A stretch of 59,525 nt of DNA from Flavobacterium plurextorum (GTDB taxonomy: Bacteria > Bacteroidota > Bacteroidia > Flavobacteriales > Flavobacteriaceae). Positions 42,114-51,517 of the stretch are shown piece by piece. The position numbers and the translations under genes are program-made. How positions within the stretch are numbered: position 1 is the stretch's first letter; every line of letters begins with the position of its first letter. The stretch lies in NCBI RefSeq assembly GCF_002217395.1, contig NZ_MUHD01000013.1, positions 1-59,525 on the forward strand, given 5' to 3'. Under the pieces are notes generated by a model. The model was given only the letters and a program-made list of their open reading frames with translations. It made no database searches and was not told the DNA's origin.

Positions 42114-42772
42114 TGTTTGCTGTATATTTTTTCTTTGAATAGAAATTTTCCAAAATCGATCAAATGATTCATTGGCGCAACATTCATCAATTCAAATGAT
42201 GCATTAACTGATTTTTCGATAAAAATATCTGTTTTCTCAAAAGCAGCAGATTCATCTTCCATCCAGAATTTTATGGTGAGCATTAATTGCAGCCAAGCAG
42301 ATTCTTGAATAGCTTTTTCTTGAAATTTTTGCAGTTTTTCTTGTTCAAGTCTATAATCATCAGTTAAAATTTCGGAAACATAATTTCTAAAATTATCTCT
42401 AAGCAAAGTAAGCTGTACTAAATTTTTGAGCGGGTTTTTATCCATTTTAAGCACTTGCAGCACATAACTTCTATTTGCGGTTAAAATTTCGAAAAAGGTA
42501 AAATAGAAACTCAACATTTTATTTTTCATGTCATATTCAAGGTAGTCTCCATTTTTATGCAGTAAGTCGACTGTATTCTCAAAAAACAGTCGGAATATTT
42601 CCTTTTCTAAACCTTCTAACGTTCCAAAAAAAGAATAAAATTCAGCTTCGGTAAAATCATTTTCTTTAGTAAAATGATAAACTGATTTTGGTTTTGTTCC
42701 TTTTTCTAAAACTTCATTCATGTATTTTGAAACGATATCCTCTTTTGTGATAGTCTTTTTTTTAGTCGCCAT
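42110..42772 (-). CDS. TetR-like protein coupled to the ABC1 kinase
   Basis: The 220-residue protein starts MATKKKTITKEDIVSKYMNE with a diverged TetR HTH (about 10-60; FTEAEFYSFFGTLEGLEKEI). A helical C-terminal domain follows, as in the TetR_C family of Bacteroidota. The ATG at 42772 is chosen over the upstream ATG at 42808 because the extra twelve residues look like promoter sequence. It overlaps the ABC1 kinase by four bases. It may regulate the kinase or the divergent epimerase gene 97 bases away. Confidence 0.8.
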   Translation of the reverse strand: MATKKKTITKEDIVSKYMNEVLEKGTKPKSVYHFTKENDFTEAEFYSFFGTLEGLEKEIFRLFFENTVDLLHKNGDYLEYDMKNKMLSFYFTFFEILTANRSYVLQVLKMDKNPLKNLVQLTLLRDNFRNYVSEILTDDYRLEQEKLQKFQEKAIQESAWLQLMLTIKFWMEDESAAFEKTDIFIEKSVNASFELMNVAPMNHLIDFGKFLFKEKIYSKQ

Positions 42773-42869
42773 TTCATTAAATTTAGAATTTGCCTTAAAG
42801 GTAAGCATTGTTTAAGTACCTTTACATGTCCCTAAACAGAATGCGCTGTTAAATATATTATAAACTATC

Positions 42870-43781
42870 ATGGTTGAAAATGTTCTAATAACAGGTGGAA
42901 GCGGATTCATTGGCAGGCATTTGACAAATGCTCTAATTGAAGCTGGCTTTACTGTGTCTGTTTTAAGCCGTACCGACAAAGAAAACACTCCTGAAATCAC
43001 TTACTATAAATGGAATTTAAACAGCAATTATATTGATGAAAATGCTGTTTTAAATGCGGACTACATTATTCATCTTGCCGGCGAAGGAATTGTTGAAAAA
43101 AGATGGACACGACGAAGAAAAAGAAAACTTCTGGAAAGCAGGGTTAAACCAATTGATTTGATATTTTCTATTTTAGAAAAAAACGATAAAAAACTAAATG
43201 CTTTCGTTTCTGCTTCGGCAATTGGAATTTATGGCGCTGTTACAAGTCATAAAATTTGCACTGAAACAACTGAGCCTGCAAATGACTTTTTAGGTACTAT
43301 TTGTCAGAAATGGGAAAATGCATCAAACAAACTGGAGGCTTTAGGTATTAGAACCGTAAAAATTAGAACTGGAATTGTATTAGGTAAAGATGAAGGTTTT
43401 TTAAAAAAACTCGGACCTACATTTAAATCTGGCTTTGGTGCCGTTATAGGAACAGGAAAACAATATTTACCATGGATTCATATTGACGATTTATGTGAGA
43501 TTTACTTAAAAGCTCTGCTAGACGAACATATGCATGGCCCGTACAATGCTGCTGTTACTGATAATACTACAAACTTGAGATTCTCTAAAATATTAGCTGC
43601 ATTATACGGATATGCAATATGGCTTCCTAAAATTCCATCTTTTATTCTTAAAATAAGTTTAGGAAAAATGAGCGAAGCTATTTTAAAAGGGCAAAGGGTG
43701 TCATCTGAAAAAATACAAAAAACTGGATTTGAATTTCAATTTACTGATTTAGAAAAAGCACTTATCAGCACTACAAATTAA
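42870..43781 (+). CDS. TIGR01777-family epimerase-like protein
   Basis: The 303-residue extended SDR of the YfcH/TIGR01777 type starts with the Rossmann motif ITGGSGFIGRHLTNALIEAG, followed by IIHLAGEGIVEKRWT and the late PWIHIDDLCEIYLKAL. A DUF1731-like C-terminal end (QRVSSEKIQKTGFEF) completes it. Function in the family is unclear. It is transcribed away from the TetR/ABC1 pair. Confidence 0.9.
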   Translation: MVENVLITGGSGFIGRHLTNALIEAGFTVSVLSRTDKENTPEITYYKWNLNSNYIDENAVLNADYIIHLAGEGIVEKRWTRRRKRKLLESRVKPIDLIFSILEKNDKKLNAFVSASAIGIYGAVTSHKICTETTEPANDFLGTICQKWENASNKLEALGIRTVKIRTGIVLGKDEGFLKKLGPTFKSGFGAVIGTGKQYLPWIHIDDLCEIYLKALLDEHMHGPYNAAVTDNTTNLRFSKILAALYGYAIWLPKIPSFILKISLGKMSEAILKGQRVSSEKIQKTGFEFQFTDLEKALISTTN

Positions 43782-43784
43782 ACA

Positions 43785-44324
43785 TTACTTCATTATTCCG
43801 CTTAAATCTGTCTGAACCGTTTTTGAAATTTTATTGGCCACAACATAAGGAATTTCAATATTAAAGTCAGAAATAGATATTGGAAAAGTGGAAACAATCT
43901 GAATACCTTCCGGAACTTTTTTCAACAAAGCTTTTACCGTAATCATTTTCGATTTTCCATGAATATATAATTTCCCCTTGACATCGTATTCTCTTGATGT
44001 TTCATCAATTTCGGTGATGTCAAATTTTTGTATTTTGCCTTTAAAATAAGCTTTAGGATAACGATGACTTTCGATATAATTGTCGTTAAAATGTTCTTCC
44101 ATTAAATCCATTTTAAAACGAAAATCTTTTATTATTACAGTACAAATTAAAGTACTTGTTTGAGGTTCAAGAACAATAGTTCCGAGCTTATTTACCGCTT
44201 TTACCTCTTCGAAGAATGGAACTGAAGCTTCAAAATTTATAATCGCCGAAGTGGTTTTAAATTTTTCCTGAGCTGTAATCGAAAATGCGGTAAAAAGTAA
44301 AAATAATAATGTAGTTCTTTTCAT
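43785..44324 (-). CDS. YceI-family exported protein
   Basis: The 179-residue protein has a signal peptide (LLFLLFTAFSITAQ) and the YceI lipocalin-like fold (MDLMEEHFNDNYIESHRYPK, the family signature near residue 75). It ends in beta strands. YceI proteins bind polyisoprenoids or other hydrophobic ligands in the periplasm. The ATG at 44324 gives a clean signal peptide; the frame extends four codons upstream. It is convergent with the epimerase gene. Confidence 0.9.
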   Translation of the reverse strand: MKRTTLLFLLFTAFSITAQEKFKTTSAIINFEASVPFFEEVKAVNKLGTIVLEPQTSTLICTVIIKDFRFKMDLMEEHFNDNYIESHRYPKAYFKGKIQKFDITEIDETSREYDVKGKLYIHGKSKMITVKALLKKVPEGIQIVSTFPISISDFNIEIPYVVANKISKTVQTDLSGIMK

Positions 44325-44562
44325 AATCGTCAGCAATTAAACAATTATGTCATTTCATTTTTTAAAATAAAGAAAAACAAACTTACGGTAAGTTAAAAAA
44401 ATGAATGGCAGTACTCCGTGAAAAAATCGCAACTAACTTTCTATTTTAAAGTTACGAAATTTTCCGTCGTATGGTTCTGGAACTAATGCTAAATATTTGT
44501 GAATATTTTTTTCTTCTAAAATGTACATTACACAAGAAAAACTGCTTACGAACAGTTTTTCA

Positions 44563-44958
44563 TTACATTTCGACTGGCGTACAAATTTCAAGTAGAAAAC
44601 CATCTAAATCTCGTACATAAGCTACAACTTGTCCCCATGGTTTTTCCTTTGGACTTGTTTCTAAAACGGCTCCAAAAGAAATTGCTTTCTGTACCAATTC
44701 AGCAACATTATCTGTAATAAAACCAAGTTCAAAAGCAAAAGGTTTATTATTTAAATCGCTCTCGATAAAACCTTCTTTTAAATTTTGAACTGCCATTTTT
44801 TTTGAAGCAAATGAAATTGTAGTTTCTCCCGTAAACAATTCTCCGTAATCATTCTCTGGGCTTACAAATTTTCTCGAAAAGCCAAACGCGTTTTCATAAA
44901 ACGAGATTGCTTTTTCTACATTTTCTACATATAAAATTGTATAACCAAACTTTACCAT
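44563..44958 (-). CDS. VOC-superfamily protein
   Basis: The 131-residue protein has the glyoxalase/bleomycin-resistance fold: VKFGYTILYVENVEKAISFY at the N terminus and VAYVRDLDGFLLEICTP at the C terminus. His/Glu metal positions are partly present (Glu in LEICTP). It may be a small-molecule-binding or lyase-type protein; substrate unknown. The 44337-44562 gap after it holds nothing I can assign. Confidence 0.88.
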   Translation of the reverse strand: MVKFGYTILYVENVEKAISFYENAFGFSRKFVSPENDYGELFTGETTISFASKKMAVQNLKEGFIESDLNNKPFAFELGFITDNVAELVQKAISFGAVLETSPKEKPWGQVVAYVRDLDGFLLEICTPVEM

Positions 44959-45210
44959 TTTCTCTTATTTTAATATTATTTAAATCCGTTAGACATAATT
45001 ACTTCGTCTCTTTCGTTCTCATACTAAACATTTTTTTTAAACACATAGAAACATAGATTTTATACTTAAAAAAGAATACAAAAAGAAACACCTTTCTTTC
45101 ACATAAGTATTCTCTGTGTTTTTTAATTATGTGAAACGCCTTTTTGAGAAGTCCGAGTTTATCACTATAACTATCGGGACTATATGTTTAAATCAATTTC
45201 TCAAGGCAGA
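44959..45210. repeat. Intergenic region with dispersed repeats
   Basis: No gene is seen. CCGTTAGACATAATTA (44986-45001) recalls the motif at about 30796-30812. AAACACATAGAAACATAG and a later TCTGTGTTTTTTAATTATGT resemble a repeat I associate with Flavobacterium intergenic DNA. ACTATCGGGACTATA near 45171 is a partial palindrome. No promoter or RNA structure can be assigned. Confidence 0.45.
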
Positions 45211-45759
45211 TTAACTAATTTCTAAAAGTACATTATACTTTTCTAAACTGGCCAAATCTTCGATAGAACTTACCGTAGTAACTTTTTCATGTTCTTCAAT
45301 CTCTTTCTTCACTTCGATATGTTTAATCGCTTTTCTAAAACGTCGAACTTCCTCTAAATTAGACAAAATAAGTCCTGGAACCTGAACACTTTTTCCGTCT
45401 TTATCTTTGGCTACCATTGTAAAATACGAAGAATTGCAATGTTTTATAACCCCAGTTTGAATATGTTCTGCTTCAACACGAATGCCAACAACCATTGAAC
45501 TTCGTCCAACATAATTTACTGAAGCTTTCATTGTAACAAGTTCACCAACCTCAATTGGTTTTAAAAAATTTACAGTATCAACAGAAGCAGTTACACAATA
45601 ATTACCGCAGAACTTTGATGCGGCCGCAAAAGCAATTTGATCTAGTAATTGCAAAATATATCCTCCATGAATTTTACCGCTGAAATTGGTATGTGATGGA
45701 AGCATTAATTCTGAAATACTAATTTTTGATGAAGAAACGGGTTTAAAATCTGCAGTCAT
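45211..45759 (-). CDS. Acyl-CoA thioesterase (hotdog fold)
   Basis: The 182-residue protein has the hotdog acyl-CoA hydrolase signature LPSHTNFSGKIHGGYILQLL with the catalytic Asn/Gly region, then ASVDTVNFLKPIEVGELV. It resembles the YciA/ACOT family, which hydrolyses acyl-CoAs in the cytoplasm. The chain-length preference is unknown. It is followed by a repeat-rich gap. Confidence 0.9.
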   Translation of the reverse strand: MTADFKPVSSSKISISELMLPSHTNFSGKIHGGYILQLLDQIAFAAASKFCGNYCVTASVDTVNFLKPIEVGELVTMKASVNYVGRSSMVVGIRVEAEHIQTGVIKHCNSSYFTMVAKDKDGKSVQVPGLILSNLEEVRRFRKAIKHIEVKKEIEEHEKVTTVSSIEDLASLEKYNVLLEIS

Positions 45760-45790
45760 ATTTTATGTTTGTCTTAGTTATTGGTTAGTT

Positions 45791-47164
45791 TTAATTTAAT
45801 AACTCACTTTCATCCGTATTTGAAGCTCTCGCTACAATATTGTCTGGAAGTGATTTTTTCGCTTTAGCGCCCATTTTTTTAAGTCTTTCAACACTCGAAA
45901 TCAAATTTCCTTTGCCGTCAACTAGTTTATTCATGGCACTTTCATACTCGGTTTTTGTATCTTTAATTTTATTTCCAATTCGGACTAAATCAGTTACAAA
46001 ACCTTCAAATTTATCATACAATGCTCCTGCTTGTCTCGCAATTTCAAACGCATTTTCCTGTTGTTTTTGATTTGTCCACATGCTGTCAATAGTACGCAGT
46101 GTCGCTAAAAGTGTCGTTGGAGTAACAATTACAATGTTTTTGTCAAAAGCTTTATTGTATAATGTTGAATCTTCATTTAAGGCAATCGCAAAAGCAGGTT
46201 CTATCGGAATAAAAAGCAATACAAAATCGGGACTTTCGATTTGATACAGTTCATGATAATTTTTATTTCCAAGCTGTTCAACGTGTCTTTTAATAGAATT
46301 TAAATGTTCTTTTAAATATTCATTTTTAAGAATATCTGATTCTTCATTTGTATATTTTTCATAAGCTGATAAAGACACTTTAGAATCGACAATCATTTTT
46401 TTACCATCTGGCAGATTTATTACAACATCAGGAAAAACACGATTCCCCTCACTGGTTACAAAACTTTGCTGTACTTCATACTCACGGCCTTTTTCTAAAC
46501 CTGATTTTTCCAACACACGTTCTAAAACCAATTCGCCCCAATTTCCCTGCATTTTACTATCACCTTTCAAAGCTTTAGTAAGATTTAGAGTTTCTTTGCT
46601 CATTTGAGCGTTCATTTCGCTTAAACCAATAATCTGCTGGCGAAGTGCGGCATGATAATCAATACTTTCTTTATGGGTTTGTTCTACCTTTTTCTCAAAG
46701 CCTTGAATTTTATCTTGCAGCGGCAGCAAAATATTTTTCATATTCACATTATTCTGTTCTGTGAATTTAACCGATTTTTCTTCGAGAATCTTGTTTGCTA
46801 AGTTCTCAAACTCCTTTGCAAATTTATCCTGAAGCTCAGTTATTTCATTTTTTTGCTCTTTATGACGTTCCCATAAATTTTCAAAATCAACTTCTTTTTT
46901 AGAAAGTTGAATTGCAAGGCTGTCTTTTTCGGTTCGGATACTTTCCTTTTCCTGATTACTTAATTGAAGTTGTTTTTGAAAAGTAAGTTTTTCATTTTCC
47001 TGCTGTTCCTTTTGTACTTGCAGCTGGTTTGTATTTGCATTCAGTCTTTCTTCTAAACCAACTTTTTCTGACTGAAATTTAGCCGAAGACAGTACTTTAC
47101 CTAAGTATATACCTAGAAATAAAGCAATAACAAAAGCCAATAAATACGGAAGAAAATCAAACAT
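45791..47164 (-). CDS. rmuC: RmuC-family DNA recombination protein
   Basis: The 457-residue protein has one N-terminal membrane helix (about 5-22), a long coiled coil (about 30-190) and the RmuC nuclease-like domain with KMIVDSKVSLSAYEKY and YHELYQIESPDFVLLFIPIE. RmuC limits inversions between repeats in E. coli. It appears monocistronic, 31 bases before the thioesterase gene on the same strand. Confidence 0.92.
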   Translation of the reverse strand: MFDFLPYLLAFVIALFLGIYLGKVLSSAKFQSEKVGLEERLNANTNQLQVQKEQQENEKLTFQKQLQLSNQEKESIRTEKDSLAIQLSKKEVDFENLWERHKEQKNEITELQDKFAKEFENLANKILEEKSVKFTEQNNVNMKNILLPLQDKIQGFEKKVEQTHKESIDYHAALRQQIIGLSEMNAQMSKETLNLTKALKGDSKMQGNWGELVLERVLEKSGLEKGREYEVQQSFVTSEGNRVFPDVVINLPDGKKMIVDSKVSLSAYEKYTNEESDILKNEYLKEHLNSIKRHVEQLGNKNYHELYQIESPDFVLLFIPIEPAFAIALNEDSTLYNKAFDKNIVIVTPTTLLATLRTIDSMWTNQKQQENAFEIARQAGALYDKFEGFVTDLVRIGNKIKDTKTEYESAMNKLVDGKGNLISSVERLKKMGAKAKKSLPDNIVARASNTDESELLN

Positions 47165-47368
47165 GTCTAAGTTTTTTTTAAGTAAAAGTACGCAATAATA
47201 CGTAGTACTGTGGTTATTAAATTAAAATTTCACGAATTAGTATTTATTCCCAAATTAAAAAACAATTTGAAACTAATATCTATCTAGTAGATAAAAAAAA
47301 ATAAAAAAAAGACGCAACCATTTTTAAACACAATCATCTATGAGAATATAACCTATTTAAATTTTATC

Positions 47369-48232
47369 ATGAAAAAAATAATGCTGAGCTTATTTGTAGC
47401 TTTTGGACTGAGTGCTTGCTCATTAGGAAATGAAGATCTAACTGTTGATTGCGGACCTATTGGCGAACTTCCTTTTACAGGATTCCCTCTTTTATGTACA
47501 TACAGTGTAAAAAATTTACCTAATAATCCTACTGCTCTTGCTTTTAACTCTCAAGAAAAACTAGAAACTTACTTCACTAAGCACGAAAACACATGTCCAG
47601 CTGCTACTAATCTTGATATTGATTTTACAAAAAACTTTTTGATAGGAATTTTTGCTGGAGCAAAACCTACGAGCGGTTACGACATAAAAATAACTACGAT
47701 TGTAGAAAACAACTGTCAGATTATTATTAATTTTTATGAGAAAAGTCCTTTGGCTGGTGAAACTCTTACACAGACTCCAACTTATCCATCAGACTTTATA
47801 TTGATTCCAAAAACATCAAAAACAATTTTATTTAACAGAACAAACGAAAGCTCTGACAATGTTATTATTGGAGATTATGGTATTACAAGTTCTAACTCTT
47901 TCTTTCAAATAAACGATTTTAATATTTTGAAATTCTTAGATGTTAAAGCTGAAAAATATGATTTTGAGCAGTACAAATACTCTGCAAAAACTAAAAAAGA
48001 TGAATATACTTTATTCTTAAAGAATGTTCCTGCAGAAATCCTGGCATTAAAAGGGGGAACAAAAACATACGGAACTCCAGATCCAGCTGATAAAGGCGGA
48101 ATCTATTTTCAGTTAACTCAAGGAGCTGCTACTACAACAGTTTATATTGATAACAATGATACTCCAGATCAAAACACTGAAATAATATTGTTTAAAAAAG
48201 CTGTTCGCCAAAAGATCATCAGTTTGAACTAA
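47369..48232 (+). CDS. PrcB-like lipoprotein
   Basis: The 287-residue protein starts MKKIMLSLFVAFGLSACSLG with a lipobox Cys at 17. The central part LIGIFAGAKPTSGYDIKI matches the PrcB C-terminal domain, first described as a partner of the dentilisin protease complex. A second domain follows (about 190-287). Function here is unknown. It is the first gene of a run with a small exported protein, an ECF sigma factor and its hybrid anti-sigma protein. Confidence 0.75.
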   Translation: MKKIMLSLFVAFGLSACSLGNEDLTVDCGPIGELPFTGFPLLCTYSVKNLPNNPTALAFNSQEKLETYFTKHENTCPAATNLDIDFTKNFLIGIFAGAKPTSGYDIKITTIVENNCQIIINFYEKSPLAGETLTQTPTYPSDFILIPKTSKTILFNRTNESSDNVIIGDYGITSSNSFFQINDFNILKFLDVKAEKYDFEQYKYSAKTKKDEYTLFLKNVPAEILALKGGTKTYGTPDPADKGGIYFQLTQGAATTTVYIDNNDTPDQNTEIILFKKAVRQKIISLN

Positions 48233-48242
48233 TTTCACTCCT

Positions 48243-48641
48243 ATGAAAAAACATTTTCTATTTTTAGCTGTATTGTGCATTTTCTCTTCGGCCTATTCTT
48301 TAGAATCAACGGTAGCAAACACAAGTTCTATAGTAAATGCCTGGATTTGGGAAAAGTCAATTGGAGGAGCAGATAATCCTTATACAGCGACACCTAAAAC
48401 AATTGGGTTTGCAAAAAAAGTAGTTTTCACTTCAAATGGCAGAGTGATAACGTATAAGAACAATGTAGAGATTAGAAACAGCACCTATCAAATAGAAAAA
48501 GGTATTGGCTATTTTGATTCGGCTGAACATGATCTTATTACTTTTGAAGGCAAGACATATATCATAGAAAAGCTTGACAATCAAAACCTAACCATTGTAA
48601 GCAATAACAAAGATGCTTCCCGATCTATCTTTAAAAGATAG
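48243..48641 (+). CDS. Small exported protein of unknown function
   Basis: The 132-residue protein has a signal peptide (HFLFLAVLCIFSSAYS) and a compact beta-rich mature domain (AWIWEKSIGGADNPYTATPK, FTSNGRVITYKNN). The shape resembles lipocalin-like domains found in Bacteroidota, but no family is certain. It follows the PrcB-like gene by ten bases, so the two are probably one unit. Confidence 0.65.
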   Translation: MKKHFLFLAVLCIFSSAYSLESTVANTSSIVNAWIWEKSIGGADNPYTATPKTIGFAKKVVFTSNGRVITYKNNVEIRNSTYQIEKGIGYFDSAEHDLITFEGKTYIIEKLDNQNLTIVSNNKDASRSIFKR

Positions 48642-48661
48642 TTTTATAAGCTTTTAAAAAC

Positions 48662-48669
48662 TATTTTTG
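48662..48669 (+). promoter_or_regulatory. -7 box of the sigma factor gene
   Basis: TATTTTTG matches TAnnTTTG, 23 bases before the proposed TTG start codon at 48693. The -33 box is unclear. Confidence 0.45.
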
Positions 48670-48692
48670 CAAAACCAAACAATACCACTTTT

Positions 48693-49244
48693 TTGAAAGA
48701 CGATTTAGAAAAATATATTAAGAAATGCATCAAAAATGACAGAGAGGCACAACTGAAAATTTATCAGTTGTTCTCTCCTGTTTTATATGGTATATGTCTT
48801 AAATATATGAAAAATGAAGATGACGCAAAAGATGTTTTTCAGGAAGCATTTGTCATTGTTTTTCAAAAAATGAGTCAATATAAATTTGAAGGAAGTTTCG
48901 AAGGCTGGCTGAAACGAATATTTATCAATAAGCTGATCGAGACTTTAAACAAAAAGAAAAAAGAGAGTTTCTTTCTAGATGTTTTTGATCCTGATACCGA
49001 TTTTGTCGAAGAAGAGGATTTAGACATTCAACCAATAGAACAAGAGAAACTGCTGGAATATATTAGAGATTTACCAGACCAATACCGAACGGTTTTTAAT
49101 CTCTATGTCTTTGAGAAACTAAAACACCGAGAAATTGCCGAATTACTAAATATTTCTGAAGGTACATCAAAATCAAATTTAAACCGGGCAAAGCACATTT
49201 TGCAAAAAAGAATACTGAGCATAAAAAATTTTAAAATAGCATGA
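48693..49244 (+). CDS. ECF-type RNA polymerase sigma factor, TTG start
   Basis: The 183-residue protein has sigma region 2 (QLKIYQLFSPVLYGICLKYM, NEDDAKDVFQEAFVIVFQKM) and region 4 (YVFEKLKHREIAELLNISEG, SKSNLNRAKHILQKR). The start is TTG at 48693; no ATG in frame keeps region 2, and a -7 box lies 23 bases upstream. The next gene overlaps it by four bases (ATGA) and encodes a membrane protein shaped like an anti-sigma factor. The target promoters are unknown; cell-envelope stress is a reasonable guess. Confidence 0.92.
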   Translation: MKDDLEKYIKKCIKNDREAQLKIYQLFSPVLYGICLKYMKNEDDAKDVFQEAFVIVFQKMSQYKFEGSFEGWLKRIFINKLIETLNKKKKESFFLDVFDPDTDFVEEEDLDIQPIEQEKLLEYIRDLPDQYRTVFNLYVFEKLKHREIAELLNISEGTSKSNLNRAKHILQKRILSIKNFKIA

Positions 49245-50851
49245 AAAAGCAGGATATAGAAGATATTTTTTCATCAATGGAAGACTTTTCTAGTGTTCCG
49301 CCTCCTGAATTGTGGGGACAAATTGAAGAAAAACTTGATAAACCTAAAAAGAAGAAAAAAGTAATTCTTTGGTGGTCGGCGGCAGCATGCTTATTATTAG
49401 GCTTATTGCTCCCTTCTGTTCTGAATTTTACTTCTAACTCAGGAATCAAAACTATAAATAATGATGCTTTAGAAAACAATAAAGTTGTACTTGAGCCAAA
49501 AGATAATAAAAACACTAACGGCAAAGAAAAGGGTACAGAGAACAAAACAATTAACAATCAAATTTCATCATCAGAAAACGAACATAATCAATCAAACCAA
49601 AATCAGGAAACCGTAAATACGGGAGCAAATTCACAATCTAAATACGATGAGAATGAGGCCGCATCAAAAACAAATGCCTCAAAAAATGCGTTAAACAATG
49701 TTGCGGTTCAGGAGAATTATGTTCCTGCAAAAGCAAACGGGTTTAACTCAGCTTCAAAAAATCAAATATCAGATATAGAAAAAAGAAAGGCAGATAAGGT
49801 TCTTGCTGAAAAAACTTTTACTTCTGGTAAAAAAAATCAATTCAACACAGGTTTAAACAACGCTCTTGCAAGTTCTATTTTTGAAGAAAAGTCAACTTCA
49901 AAAACGCAAAGCAAAACAGTTGTGAGTCTTTCTAGTAATGCTGTAAACTCTAGCGCTTATCAACAAAAAACAGATAAAGCAATTCAAGAAAACAGATCGA
50001 TTGCAAGCGCTAAAAATGACAATTTGAAAAACAACAATTCAAATATCACAAACAGCTTGACTAAAAAAGATTCTATGCAACTTAGAGAACTTCAAAATTT
50101 AGAAAAAGGCATTGCTGCGACTGAAACTAAAAAAGAAAAAGAGGACAAAACACTTTCAAAACAAGACAAATGGGCACTTCAGCTTTTTGCAGGTGTAGGA
50201 AGCTCTGAAAACTATAAAAACAATAAAACTTTAGGAAACGTAAACGACTCTAAACAAAGTAATTCATACGGAGTAAAAACGCAATATAAAATCAATAAAA
50301 AATGGGCAGTTGCTTCTGGGGTTAAAATTAACGAACTTGGTCAGAGTGTAGCTAATGTTTCTTACTTAAGTGCTAAAAACAATGCGTTTTTTAGTGCGAG
50401 TGATTATTTTGCTCAAAATGTATCAGCACCTTATATTGCAAGTGATGCAAATTATGTACTTGTTTCAAACAGTACAAAAGAAGCCATGAAAAGTGAAAAC
50501 ATACAAACTGGTAACTTAGATCAAAATCTTCGTTATGTCGAAATGCCGTTAGAAGTTTCTTATTCTGTTTTTAGTAAAAACAAAGCAAGTATTAATTTAA
50601 ATACTGGCGGATTTGTTGGTAAATTGATTTCAAATAGTGTTTCTATCGACGGAAGTTCTATAGGAGAAAATGTAAATGCAAACGATTATGTATACGGTTC
50701 TACTTTGAGCAGTACGATACAATATCGTGTTTACAAAAAAACAAATGTTTTTGTTGAGCCTGCAGTAAATTATTATGTAAATCCATTAAACAGCCAGTCT
50801 TTCAATCAGTTTCAATGGGGATTGAATTTCGGACTTAATGTTTCTTTTTAA
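49241..50851 (+). CDS. Anti-sigma-like membrane protein fused to a beta-barrel-like domain
   Basis: The 536-residue protein has a short cytoplasmic N terminus (about 1-40; EDIFSSMEDFSSVPPPELWG) and one membrane helix (41-62). A very long Asn/Lys/Ser/Thr-rich low-complexity stretch follows (about 65-305). The C-terminal domain (about 310-536) of alternating strands ends WGLNFGLNVSF, typical of an outer-membrane barrel. The first part is like an anti-sigma factor and overlaps the sigma gene, so it probably holds that sigma factor. An outer-membrane-type barrel attached to an inner-membrane helix is unusual; the linker is long enough to cross the periplasm. Alternatively the barrel-like part is a periplasmic beta domain. 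Confidence 0.75.
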   Translation: MKKQDIEDIFSSMEDFSSVPPPELWGQIEEKLDKPKKKKKVILWWSAAACLLLGLLLPSVLNFTSNSGIKTINNDALENNKVVLEPKDNKNTNGKEKGTENKTINNQISSSENEHNQSNQNQETVNTGANSQSKYDENEAASKTNASKNALNNVAVQENYVPAKANGFNSASKNQISDIEKRKADKVLAEKTFTSGKKNQFNTGLNNALASSIFEEKSTSKTQSKTVVSLSSNAVNSSAYQQKTDKAIQENRSIASAKNDNLKNNNSNITNSLTKKDSMQLRELQNLEKGIAATETKKEKEDKTLSKQDKWALQLFAGVGSSENYKNNKTLGNVNDSKQSNSYGVKTQYKINKKWAVASGVKINELGQSVANVSYLSAKNNAFFSASDYFAQNVSAPYIASDANYVLVSNSTKEAMKSENIQTGNLDQNLRYVEMPLEVSYSVFSKNKASINLNTGGFVGKLISNSVSIDGSSIGENVNANDYVYGSTLSSTIQYRVYKKTNVFVEPAVNYYVNPLNSQSFNQFQWGLNFGLNVSF

Positions 50852-50890
50852 TTGTTGTAATTTATTGTAATTTCACAAAAAAAGAAATTA

Positions 50891-51418
50891 ATGCCTTTAA
50901 ATCAGAAGCTGGAAGATTCTGTTTTTCTTCCTAAAAACTTAAAAATTGCCAAAGAATTAATTTATGATCTCTGCGGATTTACATGTTCTGAACTACAGCC
51001 AGAAACCGAAAGTCAAGATTATGAAGCTTTAGATTTTAAAATCGATAATCGGCCTATTAAATTTAGATCGGCTAAAATTACCCCAACCAAAACTGGTCAG
51101 TTTGTAACCTTATGGAAGCGTAATAAATCAGGTATAATTGAACCTTTTGATTATTCTGATTCTATTGCTTTTGTAATTGTAAGCGTTCAAAAAGGAAATC
51201 TTCTTGGGCAATTTGTTTTCCCTAAAGATGTTCTGCTTAAAAAAGGAATTTTCACGACTGAAACTAAAGAAGGAATAAGAGCCACTAGGGTTTACCCACC
51301 TTGGGATCAAACAACTAGTAAACAAGCACAGAAAACACAGCAATGGCAATTGAATTATTTCTACGAAATAAACCCAACTACTGATTTAGGTACTTTTAAA
51401 AAGCTTCTTGCATTGTGA
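50891..51418 (+). CDS. MepB-family protein
   Basis: The 175-residue protein matches the MepB family, known from the Staphylococcus mepRAB locus but of unknown biochemical role: FTCSELQPETESQDYEALDF, RPIKFRSAKITPTKTGQFVT and LLGQFVFPKDVLLKKGIF. No multidrug pump is next to it here, so the staphylococcal context is not conserved. The 39-base gap after the anti-sigma hybrid leaves cotranscription open. Confidence 0.88.
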   Translation: MPLNQKLEDSVFLPKNLKIAKELIYDLCGFTCSELQPETESQDYEALDFKIDNRPIKFRSAKITPTKTGQFVTLWKRNKSGIIEPFDYSDSIAFVIVSVQKGNLLGQFVFPKDVLLKKGIFTTETKEGIRATRVYPPWDQTTSKQAQKTQQWQLNYFYEINPTTDLGTFKKLLAL

Positions 51419-51517
51419 GACGCAATCTGGTTTCCAAGTTCTTAATGTCTTTTTTTATAACTTTAGACAATCGGCAATAAAATGCTGTTTCTAAACTATT
51501 AATTTAAAAGAAACGAA

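Noticed and set aside
45840..46070. Plus-strand frame of 76 codons inside rmuC
   Set aside because: It is antisense to the conserved RmuC domain; no independent support.
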